Below, piece by piece: positions 33,123 to 40,278 of a stretch of DNA of 58,298 bases (its first letter is position 1; each line of letters opens with the position of its first letter). The position numbers and the translations under genes were made by a program. The notes beneath the pieces are model-generated. The model did no database searches, had not been told where the DNA came from, and worked only from the letters and a program-made list of their open reading frames with translations. This DNA is from a virus: positions 1-58,298 of IMG/VR virus record IMGVR_UViG_3300032334_001544; one strand, given 5' to 3'.

Positions 33123-34279
33123 TTCTGCACCTTTAATAGCATGGTATCTGCGTTGAGCCGACCATTCATTTGCACACCAGTGGTGCTCATCTCATCCATC
33201 CAGGTACGCAAGGCTACCTTGCCAGCTGCCATGAACTTCTTCATCACCACCTCAGGCTTACGCACAGTCTTGGCCACGCTGGTCTTCACATCATAGCCCA
33301 GGATGGCTGTGCCTTTGATGCCCAGCGTACCTGAGTCTGCTGCTGCCACATACTTGCCCAGCTTGCGGGTCTTCTTGTTATAGACCCACAGCTCTTTGGC
33401 TCCGATCACATCAACTGGGTTGATGCTTACTAGGTTCAGTTCTGTGTCCTCAGTGCAATACTTGACCTTCTTGACCAGCTTTTCCTTGCTCACAGGCTTC
33501 TTGACACGGGCCTTACGCACTGCTGCCTTGACTGCACCGTATGTGTTCAGAGCGTCCGTGAGCTTGCTATAGAACAACTGCATACGTTTGAGGTCAGCTT
33601 TAGAAACCCACTTGTAGGCTTCTGCCAACTGGCTGTCAGCACCCTTGCCCTGGCTAGCTGTGAGTTCTGCTTCGATCTCAGCATAGTAGCTGATGATGCG
33701 GCTGACGAACTGCTGAGGCATCTTGCTGTCACGGAAGTATGCGACAAAGTCTGGCAGCTCTGTGCCAGCCATGTAGGCATCATACTGGGCTTCCAGTTCA
33801 CCGATGATGTCATATTGCTTGTCACGCATGTGATCTTGGATGGTGCGTTTGGCCTGTACAGGTTTAGCTGCCTGCTTCTCTGTGAGTTTCACATTGCCAT
33901 ATGTGAGCAATTCAGCCAGCTTGTTTGTGACAAAGTCTGGAGTTACATCTGGATAGCCATTGATCATCATCTTGGCAAAGCTGCAAATTGGCATGCCCAC
34001 ACGGCTATCTTCACACTCAGCAAAGGCAGCAATTTCTGCCTTGCCCCATTTGAGGTCGCGTTGGCCAAACTGCACCACATACTTGCGCATTTCTGCAGGG
34101 GTGTAGTAATAGTTGTAGAAATTGTAGCCACGCAACAGGGCAAAACGCTGTTGCTCTTCTGTGAGCTTGTCCCAGTTGTCAAAGGTCAACTCACCACCTG
34201 TGAACTTCTCGTCAGAATATTTGGGCTGACGAGGAGCGGCTTTCTTCTTGGTTTTTACACTGAGTAGGCTTTTCGCCAT
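33119..34279 (-). CDS. Conserved hypothetical phage protein, 386 aa
   Basis: A basic N-terminus (MAKSLLSVKTKKKAAPRQPK), then helical domains (LTEEQQRFALLRGYNFYNYY; DLKRMQLFYSKLTDALNTYG), a lysine-rich linker (RKARVKKPVSKEKLVKKVKY) and a C-terminal beta domain (GTLGIKGTAILGYDVKTSVA). This layout recurs in T4-like marine phages without a known role. Overlaps the GGCT-like gene by 25 bp. Confidence 0.6.
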   Translation of the reverse strand: MAKSLLSVKTKKKAAPRQPKYSDEKFTGGELTFDNWDKLTEEQQRFALLRGYNFYNYYYTPAEMRKYVVQFGQRDLKWGKAEIAAFAECEDSRVGMPICSFAKMMINGYPDVTPDFVTNKLAELLTYGNVKLTEKQAAKPVQAKRTIQDHMRDKQYDIIGELEAQYDAYMAGTELPDFVAYFRDSKMPQQFVSRIISYYAEIEAELTASQGKGADSQLAEAYKWVSKADLKRMQLFYSKLTDALNTYGAVKAAVRKARVKKPVSKEKLVKKVKYCTEDTELNLVSINPVDVIGAKELWVYNKKTRKLGKYVAAADSGTLGIKGTAILGYDVKTSVAKTVRKPEVVMKKFMAAGKVALRTWMDEMSTTGVQMNGRLNADTMLLKVQK

Positions 34280-34782
34280 TGCTGATACCCCTGTGATGTT
34301 GTGTCATTATAATTTACACGATCTGCAGCTTCTGTCAACTGCAAAGTTTCCAGCCTGTTCTGGTTGTATCCATCCATGCAGACCTGATAATACCCAGTGC
34401 TGGGGGCACTCTCATACTCCTGTTCAGCCATGACATATACCCAGGCTACCTGTTCCTGGTCCCGGTAATCATAGACAAACACCCGCTGGCGCAGATAATA
34501 GTTGGGAAAACCTTCATACATGTCCAGGCTTTCCAGATCATAATCATCCACTTGCCACAGCAGGCCAGTGCAGTCATATCGACGATCCAGTTCCACATCT
34601 GCATGTCCGCGGAATGTCAGACGGAAGCCTGGCAATACAGCTGGGCCCAGATTGACAGCCTGGGGGCAACGCTGGCCCATCTGCTCCAGATGGGTGTTAC
34701 TACCATAGGCAAAATAAAGATGACGCCGGGCAGGGTCATGCTTTTTGTGTCGTAGCGACGTGGATTCATTACGGATTCTCAT
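34255..34782 (-). CDS. Gamma-glutamylcyclotransferase-fold (AIG2-like) protein
   Basis: A 175-residue protein. The family signature YFAYGSNTHLEQM is at about residues 23-35; LGPAVLPGFRLTFRG and the catalytic-type glutamate region ESLDMYEGFPNYY follow. GGCT-fold enzymes cleave gamma-glutamyl amines or peptides. Phage copies are frequent, with unknown substrates. It heads the 31.9-34.8 kb minus unit behind its own early promoter; AGAGGTAG lies upstream of ATG 34782. Confidence 0.8.
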   Translation of the reverse strand: MRIRNESTSLRHKKHDPARRHLYFAYGSNTHLEQMGQRCPQAVNLGPAVLPGFRLTFRGHADVELDRRYDCTGLLWQVDDYDLESLDMYEGFPNYYLRQRVFVYDYRDQEQVAWVYVMAEQEYESAPSTGYYQVCMDGYNQNRLETLQLTEAADRVNYNDTTSQGYQQWRKAYSV

Positions 34783-34818
34783 AGTTTTTGCTACCTCTTT
34801 CAGGTGTTAATATAGGTT

Positions 34819-34846
34819 AATATATAGGAGTCTGGCCAGATGTCAA
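34819..34846 (-). promoter_or_regulatory. Early sigma70-type promoter (minus)
   Basis: On the minus strand, TTGACA (34846-34841), 16 bp, TATATT (34824-34819). It drives the GGCT-like gene and the genes after it, and diverges from the plus promoter at 34870. Confidence 0.8.
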
Positions 34847-34869
34847 TGGTTTTTTTCTGAAAAAAACGG

Positions 34870-34897
34870 TTGACGCAGTCAGATACTGTGTTATATT
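34870..34897 (+). promoter_or_regulatory. Early promoter, TTGACG-N16-TATATT
   Basis: TTGACG (34870-34875), 16 bp, TATATT (34892-34897), then the TTGTAA block shared with the other early promoters, and AAAGGAG before ATG 34925. Confidence 0.85.
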
Positions 34898-34924
34898 GGG
34901 TTGTAAGCTGATGCAAAGGAGCAC

Positions 34925-35062
34925 ATGATGATCTGGGTAGCATACAATCATAATGGTGTTGAGATCTGCCGCAATGCTGATGTGGGTAACTTGATGGAAG
35001 AAGTCATGTTCTACGAGGAAGTTACCGGAAATAAATGCACCGTGCGGCAAATTAACGCTTGA
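34925..35062 (+). CDS. Hypothetical 45-aa early protein
   Basis: MMIWVAYNHNGVEICRNADV followed by a short helix (GNLMEEVMFYEEVTG) and a cysteine/basic end. AAAGGAG 5 nt upstream and a strong early promoter support expression. Its stop TGA overlaps the -35 of the next promoter. No family recognised. Confidence 0.6.
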   Translation: MMIWVAYNHNGVEICRNADVGNLMEEVMFYEEVTGNKCTVRQINA

Positions 35063-35086
35063 CACCTGATAAAGCCGTGTTATATT
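35059..35086 (+). promoter_or_regulatory. Early promoter, TTGACA-N16-TATATT
   Basis: TTGACA (35059-35064) and TATATT (35081-35086) with 16-bp spacing, followed by TTATAA. The -35 contains the stop codon of the previous gene. Drives the L7/L12-like gene. Confidence 0.88.
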
Positions 35087-35116
35087 CAGTTATAAATTGA
35101 TGCAAAGGAGCAAGCC

Positions 35117-35284
35117 ATGCACACCACAGTTGTAAGTCCTGCCATGCGTACCACCATCCTGGACATGATCCGCGGCCCATACAAGTTCCGTAAACTGGAA
35201 CTGATTATGAAAGTCAAAACAATGACAGGCCTGGGGCATAAAGATACCAAGGACCTGGTAGAAGCTATCCAACAAAGCAGATAA
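35117..35284 (+). CDS. Ribosomal protein L7/L12 C-terminal-domain-like peptide
   Basis: A 55-residue protein. KLELIMKVKTMTGLG followed by HKDTKDLVEA aligns without gaps to the bL12 C-terminal domain (E. coli KVAVIKAVRGATGLG, LKEAKDLVES). These helices bind EF-Tu, EF-G and IF2 on the ribosome. The N-terminal dimerisation domain and hinge are absent, and the domain's last strands are also missing. It may mimic the factor-binding face to change translation-factor use (inference). AAAGGAG 6 nt before ATG 35117, under its own early promoter. Confidence 0.75.
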   Translation: MHTTVVSPAMRTTILDMIRGPYKFRKLELIMKVKTMTGLGHKDTKDLVEAIQQSR

Positions 35285-35290
35285 TAATCA

Positions 35291-35339
35291 CAGACCGTGT
35301 CAAACAAACCATTGACACGGTCTGAACTTGTGTTATATT
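35291..35339 (+). promoter_or_regulatory. Early promoter with 13-bp inverted repeat over the -35
   Basis: TTGACA (35312-35317), 16 bp, TATATT (35334-35339), then TTATAA. CAGACCGTGTCAA (35291-35303) and TTGACACGGTCTG (35312-35324) form a perfect 13-bp inverted repeat with an 8-bp gap, whose right arm contains the -35. It may be an operator, or a terminator-like hairpin for the L12-like gene lacking a T tract. Confidence 0.8.
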
Positions 35340-35367
35340 CAGTTATAAATTGATGATGGAGATGCAC

Positions 35368-35646
35368 ATGTCATACGTTGTTTACAATACCCAGACCACC
35401 CGTATCGTCAGCAGCCGTAACACCAAGCATTGGAAGAGTGCTGGTGCAGCAAAAGCGCACCTGACCCGCATGGGCAAGATGGGATACAATGTGGGCGAGC
35501 ATGCAGTTGCAGAGACCAACTATTTTTACGATAATATCGAGAAGAGCGTAACCAAGACCAATCTGATGACCGGCAAGGAATATCAGGAGAGTGTTAACAC
35601 CCCTATTTCTTGTAGCCTTGCCTCAGAAACATATTGGAGCATGTGA
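35368..35646 (+). CDS. Conserved hypothetical early protein, 92 aa
   Basis: It starts at ATG 35368 (MSYVVYNTQTTRIVSSRNTK) with GGAG upstream. A basic helix (KSAGAAKAHLTRMGKMGY) is followed by a conserved-looking end, NLMTGKEYQESVNTPISCSL then ASETYWSM, as in other marine T4-like phages. The stop overlaps the next start (TGATG). Function unknown. Confidence 0.6.
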   Translation: MSYVVYNTQTTRIVSSRNTKHWKSAGAAKAHLTRMGKMGYNVGEHAVAETNYFYDNIEKSVTKTNLMTGKEYQESVNTPISCSLASETYWSM

Positions 35647-36092
35647 TGACAAATTTTAATAGACCTGTGGTGGTGGATGTGGATGGCACCTTGGCCAACA
35701 CCCAGCACCGCAAACACTTTGTGGAAAGCCGTCCCAAGGACTGGGCTGCTTGGAATGACAACATGGTTCTGGACACTGTGCATGAAGATATTCGCCAGCT
35801 GGTCACTGAACTCAGCCTGCGTCGTGAAGTGATCATCTGCACTGGTCGTGAGGACACTTATCGTGAAGTCACAGAAAAGTGGCTCACAGACAATCAGATC
35901 CCTTTCGATAAGGTGTTCATGCGGCGTGCCAAAGACTACCGCAAGGACAGCATTGTCAAGACAGAACTGCTGGACCAGATCCGTCAATGGCATGGCGAAC
36001 CCTTTGTATGGTTGGACGACCGCAATCAGGTAGTCAATGCCATCCGTGAGGCAGGTGTGCGGGTGCTGCAAGTGGCCCCAGGAGACTTTTGA
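35646..36092 (+). CDS. HAD-family 3'-phosphatase (PseT C-terminal-domain-like)
   Basis: A 148-residue HAD phosphatase. VVVDVDGTLAN (catalytic Asp nucleophile, about residues 9-19), ICTGRED (motif II), RRAKDYRKDSIVKTELL (motif III lysine) and VWLDDRNQVVNAI (motif IV). The end VLQVAPGDF copies the T4 polynucleotide kinase phosphatase domain (WQVASGDF). It would remove 3'-phosphates from nucleic-acid ends. The kinase domain of T4 Pnk is absent from this gene and from the window. ATG 35646 chosen by overlap with the preceding stop. Confidence 0.85.
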   Translation: MTNFNRPVVVDVDGTLANTQHRKHFVESRPKDWAAWNDNMVLDTVHEDIRQLVTELSLRREVIICTGREDTYREVTEKWLTDNQIPFDKVFMRRAKDYRKDSIVKTELLDQIRQWHGEPFVWLDDRNQVVNAIREAGVRVLQVAPGDF

Positions 36093-36094
36093 TA

Positions 36095-36370
36095 ATGGGC
36101 GTTGCCACACCCTCAGAGATAGAACGTCGCCACAGGATCAGATTATCTGTGGCGGCGTACGCCTACGAGTTTGACAACACCAGCATCATGTCAGATGCAG
36201 ACTTTGATCAGCTGGCCCTACAGATCGATCCGCAAGTTTCCACAGGGCATGCTGTCATGGACCAGTTCTTTCGTACCCAATTCCAGCCTGATACAGGACA
36301 GTGGATACACAAGCATCCAGAGCTGGAACGGGTCAAGCAATTATACCTGAGGGTTCATAAGAATGCCTAA
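36095..36370 (+). CDS. Hypothetical 91-aa protein with LigA-like motif
   Basis: It starts at ATG 36095, 2 bases after the phosphatase stop. VAAYAYEFDNTSIMSDADFD resembles the Ia region of NAD-dependent DNA ligases (SISDAEYD), and QWIHKHPELERVKQLYLRV follows. The ligase catalytic domain is absent, so it is a stand-alone small domain of unknown role. Confidence 0.55.
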   Translation: MGVATPSEIERRHRIRLSVAAYAYEFDNTSIMSDADFDQLALQIDPQVSTGHAVMDQFFRTQFQPDTGQWIHKHPELERVKQLYLRVHKNA

Positions 36371-36533
36371 ACATTGGATCATGGGCATATGCCAGGGTGT
36401 GTTTGCTGGCATCATGGCTAGCATATGTGAGCTGGGACTGTTCATCTATATTAGTATACTTTTGATCTCAAGCATGCTATATTCTTTTGCATTGAGCTAT
36501 CTGGAATGGAATCAATCGGATCAGGAGGAATGA
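36363..36533 (+). CDS. Small membrane protein, 56 aa
   Basis: MPKHWIMGICQGVFAGIMAS then LGLFIYISILLISSMLYSFA gives two hydrophobic segments, probably two membrane helices, and a short acidic tail. It overlaps the upstream gene by 8 bp, and its own tail holds the GGAGG-type site for the next gene. Function unknown. Confidence 0.6.
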   Translation: MPKHWIMGICQGVFAGIMASICELGLFIYISILLISSMLYSFALSYLEWNQSDQEE

Positions 36534-36534
36534 A

Positions 36535-36720
36535 ATGAGTACATTAGGTTGGGTTACGGTGTTGGCATTGGTTCTGGCGTTCATTTTGATCGGTCCAGTG
36601 CTGACCATCTATTCATTAAACACGTTGTTCCACACCAACATCGAGTTGGACTTGGGAACCTACGCCAGTGCTACATGGCTCACAGCTTTGTTTGTCACTG
36701 CAATCAACCGTGGCAAATAA
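36535..36720 (+). CDS. Small membrane protein, 61 aa
   Basis: One strong membrane helix (LGWVTVLALVLAFILIGPVL) and a second weaker one near the end (ASATWLTALFVTAI). AGGAGG upstream of ATG 36535. Forms a pair with the preceding membrane gene; possibly an inner-membrane accessory. Unknown function. Confidence 0.6.
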   Translation: MSTLGWVTVLALVLAFILIGPVLTIYSLNTLFHTNIELDLGTYASATWLTALFVTAINRGK

Positions 36721-36732
36721 CAGGAGGCTAAC

Positions 36733-37389
36733 ATGACGTGGCGTTTGAGCACTGAAGAGAAGAAATCGGTTACTGAGATCCAGACCTGGACCAACGGCGA
36801 ACTGGCTGCACAACTAGAGATGGGATGGCGTTGGGGGCATTGGGATTACCAAACCAAACCTGACATCAGCAAGCATGATCCTAACGGTCAGACAGAAGTG
36901 TACGACTTTGGTGATGTGCAGGATCAGGAACAAGATGACAGTTGCTGGCAGGAATGGACCTGGCCTGATGACATGGACTCGGACGAGATCGAGCGTCTCG
37001 AGGAAATCTATAACGACGAAGGTACAGAAGGTCTGGAGAACGAAGGCTGGGAGAACGATGAGACTGAGTACTTTGTGACTGGACCACTGAAAGTGGAATT
37101 TATTCCTGCAAACTACCAGAAGAAGCCTGTGGTGATACAGGCTGTCCAGTTCACAGCAGATAACATCGAAGGCTTGCGTGAATTCTGCGGGGATGCTCTA
37201 GGTGCTGTCACAGACTCAGAAGCACATATCCGTACACTGGAAGATGGTGCTGTGCATCAGGTGGAGCATATTGCCACCATTGGCGACTATATCATCAAGG
37301 GAATCCGTGGCGAGTTTTATGCCTGTAAACCAGACATCTTCCTAGCCAGCTATGAGACCACTTGGCGGAGATATGGACCACATGAGTGA
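36733..37389 (+). CDS. PGDYG-domain protein with acidic N-terminal half
   Basis: A 218-residue protein. Residues 1-125 are unusually acidic (DVQDQEQDD, DMDSDEIERLEEIYNDEGTE). Residues 130-215 form the phage-common domain with KKPVVIQAVQFTADNIEGLR, HIRTLEDG, TIGDYIIKGIRGEFYACKPD and IFLASYE (PGDYG type). The role is unknown. GGAGG lies 6 nt before ATG 36733. The acidic half might be a nucleic-acid mimic (inference). Confidence 0.65.
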   Translation: MTWRLSTEEKKSVTEIQTWTNGELAAQLEMGWRWGHWDYQTKPDISKHDPNGQTEVYDFGDVQDQEQDDSCWQEWTWPDDMDSDEIERLEEIYNDEGTEGLENEGWENDETEYFVTGPLKVEFIPANYQKKPVVIQAVQFTADNIEGLREFCGDALGAVTDSEAHIRTLEDGAVHQVEHIATIGDYIIKGIRGEFYACKPDIFLASYETTWRRYGPHE

Positions 37390-37675
37390 TGATGTACTGG
37401 AATATCTCAAAGACGCTTATTCGTTCCTGATGGATCCTGCTCTGGGCAAAGCCATCGCAGAGATCGAACGCCTGCGTAACAAGTGTGATACCCAGGTACA
37501 GATGCTGAGGCGTCTGGATGCTGAGAAGTTTCCAGGCACATACTTCATCCACAGTGGCTTGGGCGAAACTGATGCCAACGGTATGCCAGAACGATTGATG
37601 GTAGTGCCGGCTTATGGTGTTGACTTTAGTTACATCTACCAGTATACTGGTAAAACTACAGGACCGGAATGGTGA
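37382..37675 (+). CDS. Hypothetical 97-aa early protein
   Basis: It starts at ATG 37382 (MSDDVLEYLKDAYSFLMDPA), overlapping the upstream stop by 8 bp. Helical N-terminus, then a YFIHSGLGETDANGMPERLM segment and a hydrophobic end. No family recognised. Confidence 0.55.
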   Translation: MSDDVLEYLKDAYSFLMDPALGKAIAEIERLRNKCDTQVQMLRRLDAEKFPGTYFIHSGLGETDANGMPERLMVVPAYGVDFSYIYQYTGKTTGPEW

Positions 37676-37676
37676 T

Positions 37677-37943
37677 ATGACCAAAGAACAGCTGGAAGCG
37701 ATCTGGAATAGCAGCGAAATCGGATGGCTTAAACGCCAGAGCAGCTCTGGTAAAAAGAAAGAACAGCGCACGATCGAGATCACCTTCTACAACAAAGTCA
37801 CTGTGCATACCATCCAAGAGACTGTGTGGGCAGGTAAGAAAGATACTACTCAGTTCCATGCTTGGGACATCATTAGCCGGCATTTTCCTGACACCAAAGA
37901 TCTTCCCAGTAAAAACTATGAAACGAGGTTCGTATATGACTGA
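37677..37943 (+). CDS. Hypothetical 88-aa early protein
   Basis: ATG 37677 (MTKEQLEAIWNSSEIGWLKR) follows the upstream stop by 1 base. A basic helical start, then a beta segment (RTIEITFYNKVTVHTIQETV). Unknown function. Confidence 0.55.
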   Translation: MTKEQLEAIWNSSEIGWLKRQSSSGKKKEQRTIEITFYNKVTVHTIQETVWAGKKDTTQFHAWDIISRHFPDTKDLPSKNYETRFVYD

Positions 37944-38163
37944 TATCATGACTGATTATGAGAAGAGCGTCCGCCGTGGTGAGCTCATGGTAGCTCGTTA
38001 CCAGGTGGAGCATCCTACCTATGACCGTGTGGCTGACTTGCTCACAGATCTCAAAGCCTATTGTGAGCACAACGGCATCAATTTTGCTGATGAGGTGCAA
38101 GAAGCTAACTGTCAGTTGGATGCAGAAAAGTTAGAAAAAACATGGCACAGCGTACAGTTGTAA
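37936..38163 (+). CDS. Hypothetical 75-aa early protein
   Basis: It starts at ATG 37936 (MTDIMTDYEKSVRRGELMVA), overlapping the upstream gene by 8 bp. Helical throughout, ending LEKTWHSVQL. Unknown function. Confidence 0.55.
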   Translation: MTDIMTDYEKSVRRGELMVARYQVEHPTYDRVADLLTDLKAYCEHNGINFADEVQEANCQLDAEKLEKTWHSVQL

Positions 38164-38363
38164 AGAAGCCTGTTGTCCCTGAAGACACCTGCCCATACAT
38201 TGATATGGTGCAGGATCTCATGGACAATATAGCTAGTAGTGAGGACGTTAGCTGGCGTAGCGATCAAGCTACGCTGGCCAAAGCCTTGTTGGAATATATC
38301 CGCGAGAGCAATCTGAGACTGCGGACCAGCAGCAAGTTCTGGCATGACAAATATCGTCCTTAA
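38142..38363 (+). CDS. Hypothetical 73-aa early protein
   Basis: Start ATG 38142, overlapping the previous gene by 22 bp. A basic, proline-rich start (MAQRTVVKKPVVPEDTCPYI) and a helical, basic C-terminus (ALLEYIRESNLRLRTSSKFW). Last gene before the promoter at 38369. Unknown function. Confidence 0.5.
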   Translation: MAQRTVVKKPVVPEDTCPYIDMVQDLMDNIASSEDVSWRSDQATLAKALLEYIRESNLRLRTSSKFWHDKYRP

Positions 38364-38368
38364 AGTTG

Positions 38369-38396
38369 TTGACACGGTCAGATACCGTGTTATATT
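38369..38396 (+). promoter_or_regulatory. Early promoter with inverted repeat filling the spacer
   Basis: TTGACA (38369-38374), 16 bp, TATATT (38391-38396), then TTATAA. The spacer holds ACACGGT (38372-38378) and ACCGTGT (38384-38390), a 7-bp inverted repeat of the same ACACGGT core seen at 35291-35324. This suggests a shared DNA-binding protein. Confidence 0.85.
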
Positions 38397-38424
38397 AAAT
38401 TATAAACACAGATGGAGATGCACC

Positions 38425-38667
38425 ATGTATAACAAAAAAGCCTATGCCGTATACACCCACAAGAATTGCACCCTCGCTGAGTGGAAGCAGCATGTGCTAA
38501 CTGAATATGCCAAGCTGGGCATCGATCCTGCTACTGTACGCCCCCTGCGTGAACAGCATGCCTGGGAAGGTGGAGACACCACCATGGGCTGGGCACAGCA
38601 TGTGTGGAATCAGCAAAAGATGCAAGCCCGTACCAAATTGGTAAAACTCCTCAACCCTGAAAAGTAA
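38425..38667 (+). CDS. Hypothetical 80-aa early protein
   Basis: ATG 38425 (MYNKKAYAVYTHKNCTLAEW) with GGAG 8 nt upstream. The middle is Trp/His-rich (EGGDTTMGWAQHVWNQQ) and the tail basic. Unknown function. Confidence 0.6.
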   Translation: MYNKKAYAVYTHKNCTLAEWKQHVLTEYAKLGIDPATVRPLREQHAWEGGDTTMGWAQHVWNQQKMQARTKLVKLLNPEK

Positions 38668-38677
38668 GGCACACGCC

Positions 38678-38863
38678 ATGGAAAAGTTCAACGGAATGTT
38701 CCTGGTGTCCACAGGCTTGGTGCTCACCATCATGGCAGTTGCAGGCATAGAAGCCAGCACAAATGACCAGGCATTGATCGGAGGGTTCCTGGTCAGCCTC
38801 ATGGGTGGCCTGATCCTTGCTTGTGGGGTGCTGATGTTGGACAGGGTCGACGATCGTCGTTGA
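38678..38863 (+). CDS. Small two-helix membrane protein, 61 aa
   Basis: Two membrane segments (MFLVSTGLVLTIMAVAGI and LIGGFLVSLMGGLILACGVL) joined by a short polar loop, with a charged tail (DRVDDRR). Glycine-rich helices suggest a hairpin or oligomer. Unknown function. Confidence 0.6.
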   Translation: MEKFNGMFLVSTGLVLTIMAVAGIEASTNDQALIGGFLVSLMGGLILACGVLMLDRVDDRR

Positions 38864-38910
38864 TGTGCTATCATATAGTTTGTATGTGTAAATTGATCAA
38901 GGATTAACAG

Positions 38911-39126
38911 ATGAACATCGATGATTTGAAATATATCTTCCGTAAGGAGATCGATCGCAAGGATGAGTATCTCTACTTCATGTTGGAGGATGCTGACGCC
39001 GAATACGACAATACCGTTATTCGACACCCTGCTGACGAACTCGAAGATCTGGTGCCCTTGTTAGACTGCTTCATCTATACTGAAACAAAAGAGATGCCCA
39101 GGTTCAAGAAAGGGTACCTATGTTAG
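38911..39126 (+). CDS. Hypothetical 71-aa acidic protein
   Basis: MNIDDLKYIFRKEIDRKDEY then a long acidic segment (MLEDADAEYDNTVIRHPADE) and a short basic end. The last codons overlap the SGNH gene by 7 bp. Unknown function. Confidence 0.5.
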   Translation: MNIDDLKYIFRKEIDRKDEYLYFMLEDADAEYDNTVIRHPADELEDLVPLLDCFIYTETKEMPRFKKGYLC

Positions 39127-39539
39127 AATGTCTGATAGCAGGTGACAGTATCGCAGTGGGCATCCAGCAGTTTGCCCGGCAGTGTGAGATAGTGGCCAAG
39201 GGTGGCATCAACAGCTGGCAGTTCAATAAGATGTATCCCATGCCGCTTACTGCTCGCACGGTGGTGATCAGCATGGGTTCCAACGATCACAAGGGCGTGA
39301 GAACTAAAGAAGAACTGATCCGTATCCGCGAGCGTGTTACTGCTGAACGAGTGTTCTGGGTATTGCCGCACGGCAACCTACACGCTCCACAGAACTTACC
39401 AATAGAACAGATCCAGCAGTGGGTGCGTGAGGTAGCAGCTCAGCATGGGGATAGCATAATCCCTATCCGCAATGTGCAACCAGATAGGATCCATCCCAGC
39501 AGTGCTGGCTATAGAGACATAGCGGAGAAGATGCGATGA
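39120..39539 (+). CDS. SGNH/GDSL-type hydrolase-like protein, copy 1
   Basis: A 139-residue protein. GDSIAVG (catalytic Ser, about residues 8-14), GSND (oxyanion Asn) and DRIHPSSAGY (Asp and His of the triad) are the SGNH blocks in order. Such enzymes hydrolyse esters of lipids or sugars; phage copies are common and their substrates unknown. It is shorter than typical SGNH enzymes (about 200). A diverged paralog lies at 57558-57974. Confidence 0.75.
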   Translation: MLECLIAGDSIAVGIQQFARQCEIVAKGGINSWQFNKMYPMPLTARTVVISMGSNDHKGVRTKEELIRIRERVTAERVFWVLPHGNLHAPQNLPIEQIQQWVREVAAQHGDSIIPIRNVQPDRIHPSSAGYRDIAEKMR

Positions 39540-39877
39540 TGGATTACACACCAGACCGTTGGATCGTAGTCAACTTCGTCAACAACGGAGAACGGTTCAA
39601 CAAGGTGTTGGCAGAGTGGAAGGGTGGCTACTTAGATGGCGATCACTGGCAGATGAACAGTGGCATCACCGCTGTTGAAGAAGAGGGCGACTACTGGCTG
39701 TTCCATGGTGCCAGCGGCAGCGTATATCGCTGTGCCAAGGGTCGCTATGGTGTCACAGGTTTGGCTGCGAGTGTACTGAGGAATCTGCTTGACAAAAACT
39801 CAGACACTGTTACTATTGTATTGTTGCCTGAGGACACAGATTGGTCACAGTTAGAGATGGTGGAGAAGAACCAATGA
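39536..39877 (+). CDS. Hypothetical 113-aa early protein
   Basis: ATG 39536 overlaps the SGNH stop by 4 bp. Beta-rich (WIVVNFVNNGERFNKVLAEW, TAVEEEGDYWLFHGASGSVY) and ending in a charged segment. Overlaps the next start by 4 bp. Unknown function. Confidence 0.55.
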   Translation: MMDYTPDRWIVVNFVNNGERFNKVLAEWKGGYLDGDHWQMNSGITAVEEEGDYWLFHGASGSVYRCAKGRYGVTGLAASVLRNLLDKNSDTVTIVLLPEDTDWSQLEMVEKNQ

Positions 39878-40278
39878 CTGGATTTAAGACATATCAGCGT
39901 ATGCGTGATCTGGATCAGGCTTGTGCAAGCCTGGGAATGGTACTAGCAGATGGCAGCAGCTACAGTACCCTCAGTTATCGTTATCCCAGTGGTGGGTCGG
40001 CGGATCAGTTTTTCATCTGTGTGCCAGAAGATGACGGCACTAGCTTGCCTGTATACAGCCGTGGTATACCATTGTTTAGTGGTGATCTAGATGCCTGTGA
40101 ATCGTTTATCGTAGGCTGGCGTAGACATGCAGAATACACCTCAGCACTGGGGTTTAGCAAGAAGATCGCCACAGCTGAACGTAAGACCGTCGACCACTTC
40201 AAGGGTGAGCGTATCAAGCGGGCTATCATGGAAGGCAAGGATCCTGGAGTATTACCAAATGCTGACTCCCCTTCGTGA
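39874..40278 (+). CDS. Hypothetical 134-aa early protein
   Basis: ATG 39874 (MTGFKTYQRMRDLDQACASL) overlaps the previous stop as ATGA. A mixed alpha/beta first half (SSYSTLSYRYPSGGSADQFF) and a basic helical end (DHFKGERIKRAIMEGKDPG). Overlaps the glycosylase gene by 20 bp. Unknown function. Confidence 0.55.
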   Translation: MTGFKTYQRMRDLDQACASLGMVLADGSSYSTLSYRYPSGGSADQFFICVPEDDGTSLPVYSRGIPLFSGDLDACESFIVGWRRHAEYTSALGFSKKIATAERKTVDHFKGERIKRAIMEGKDPGVLPNADSPS

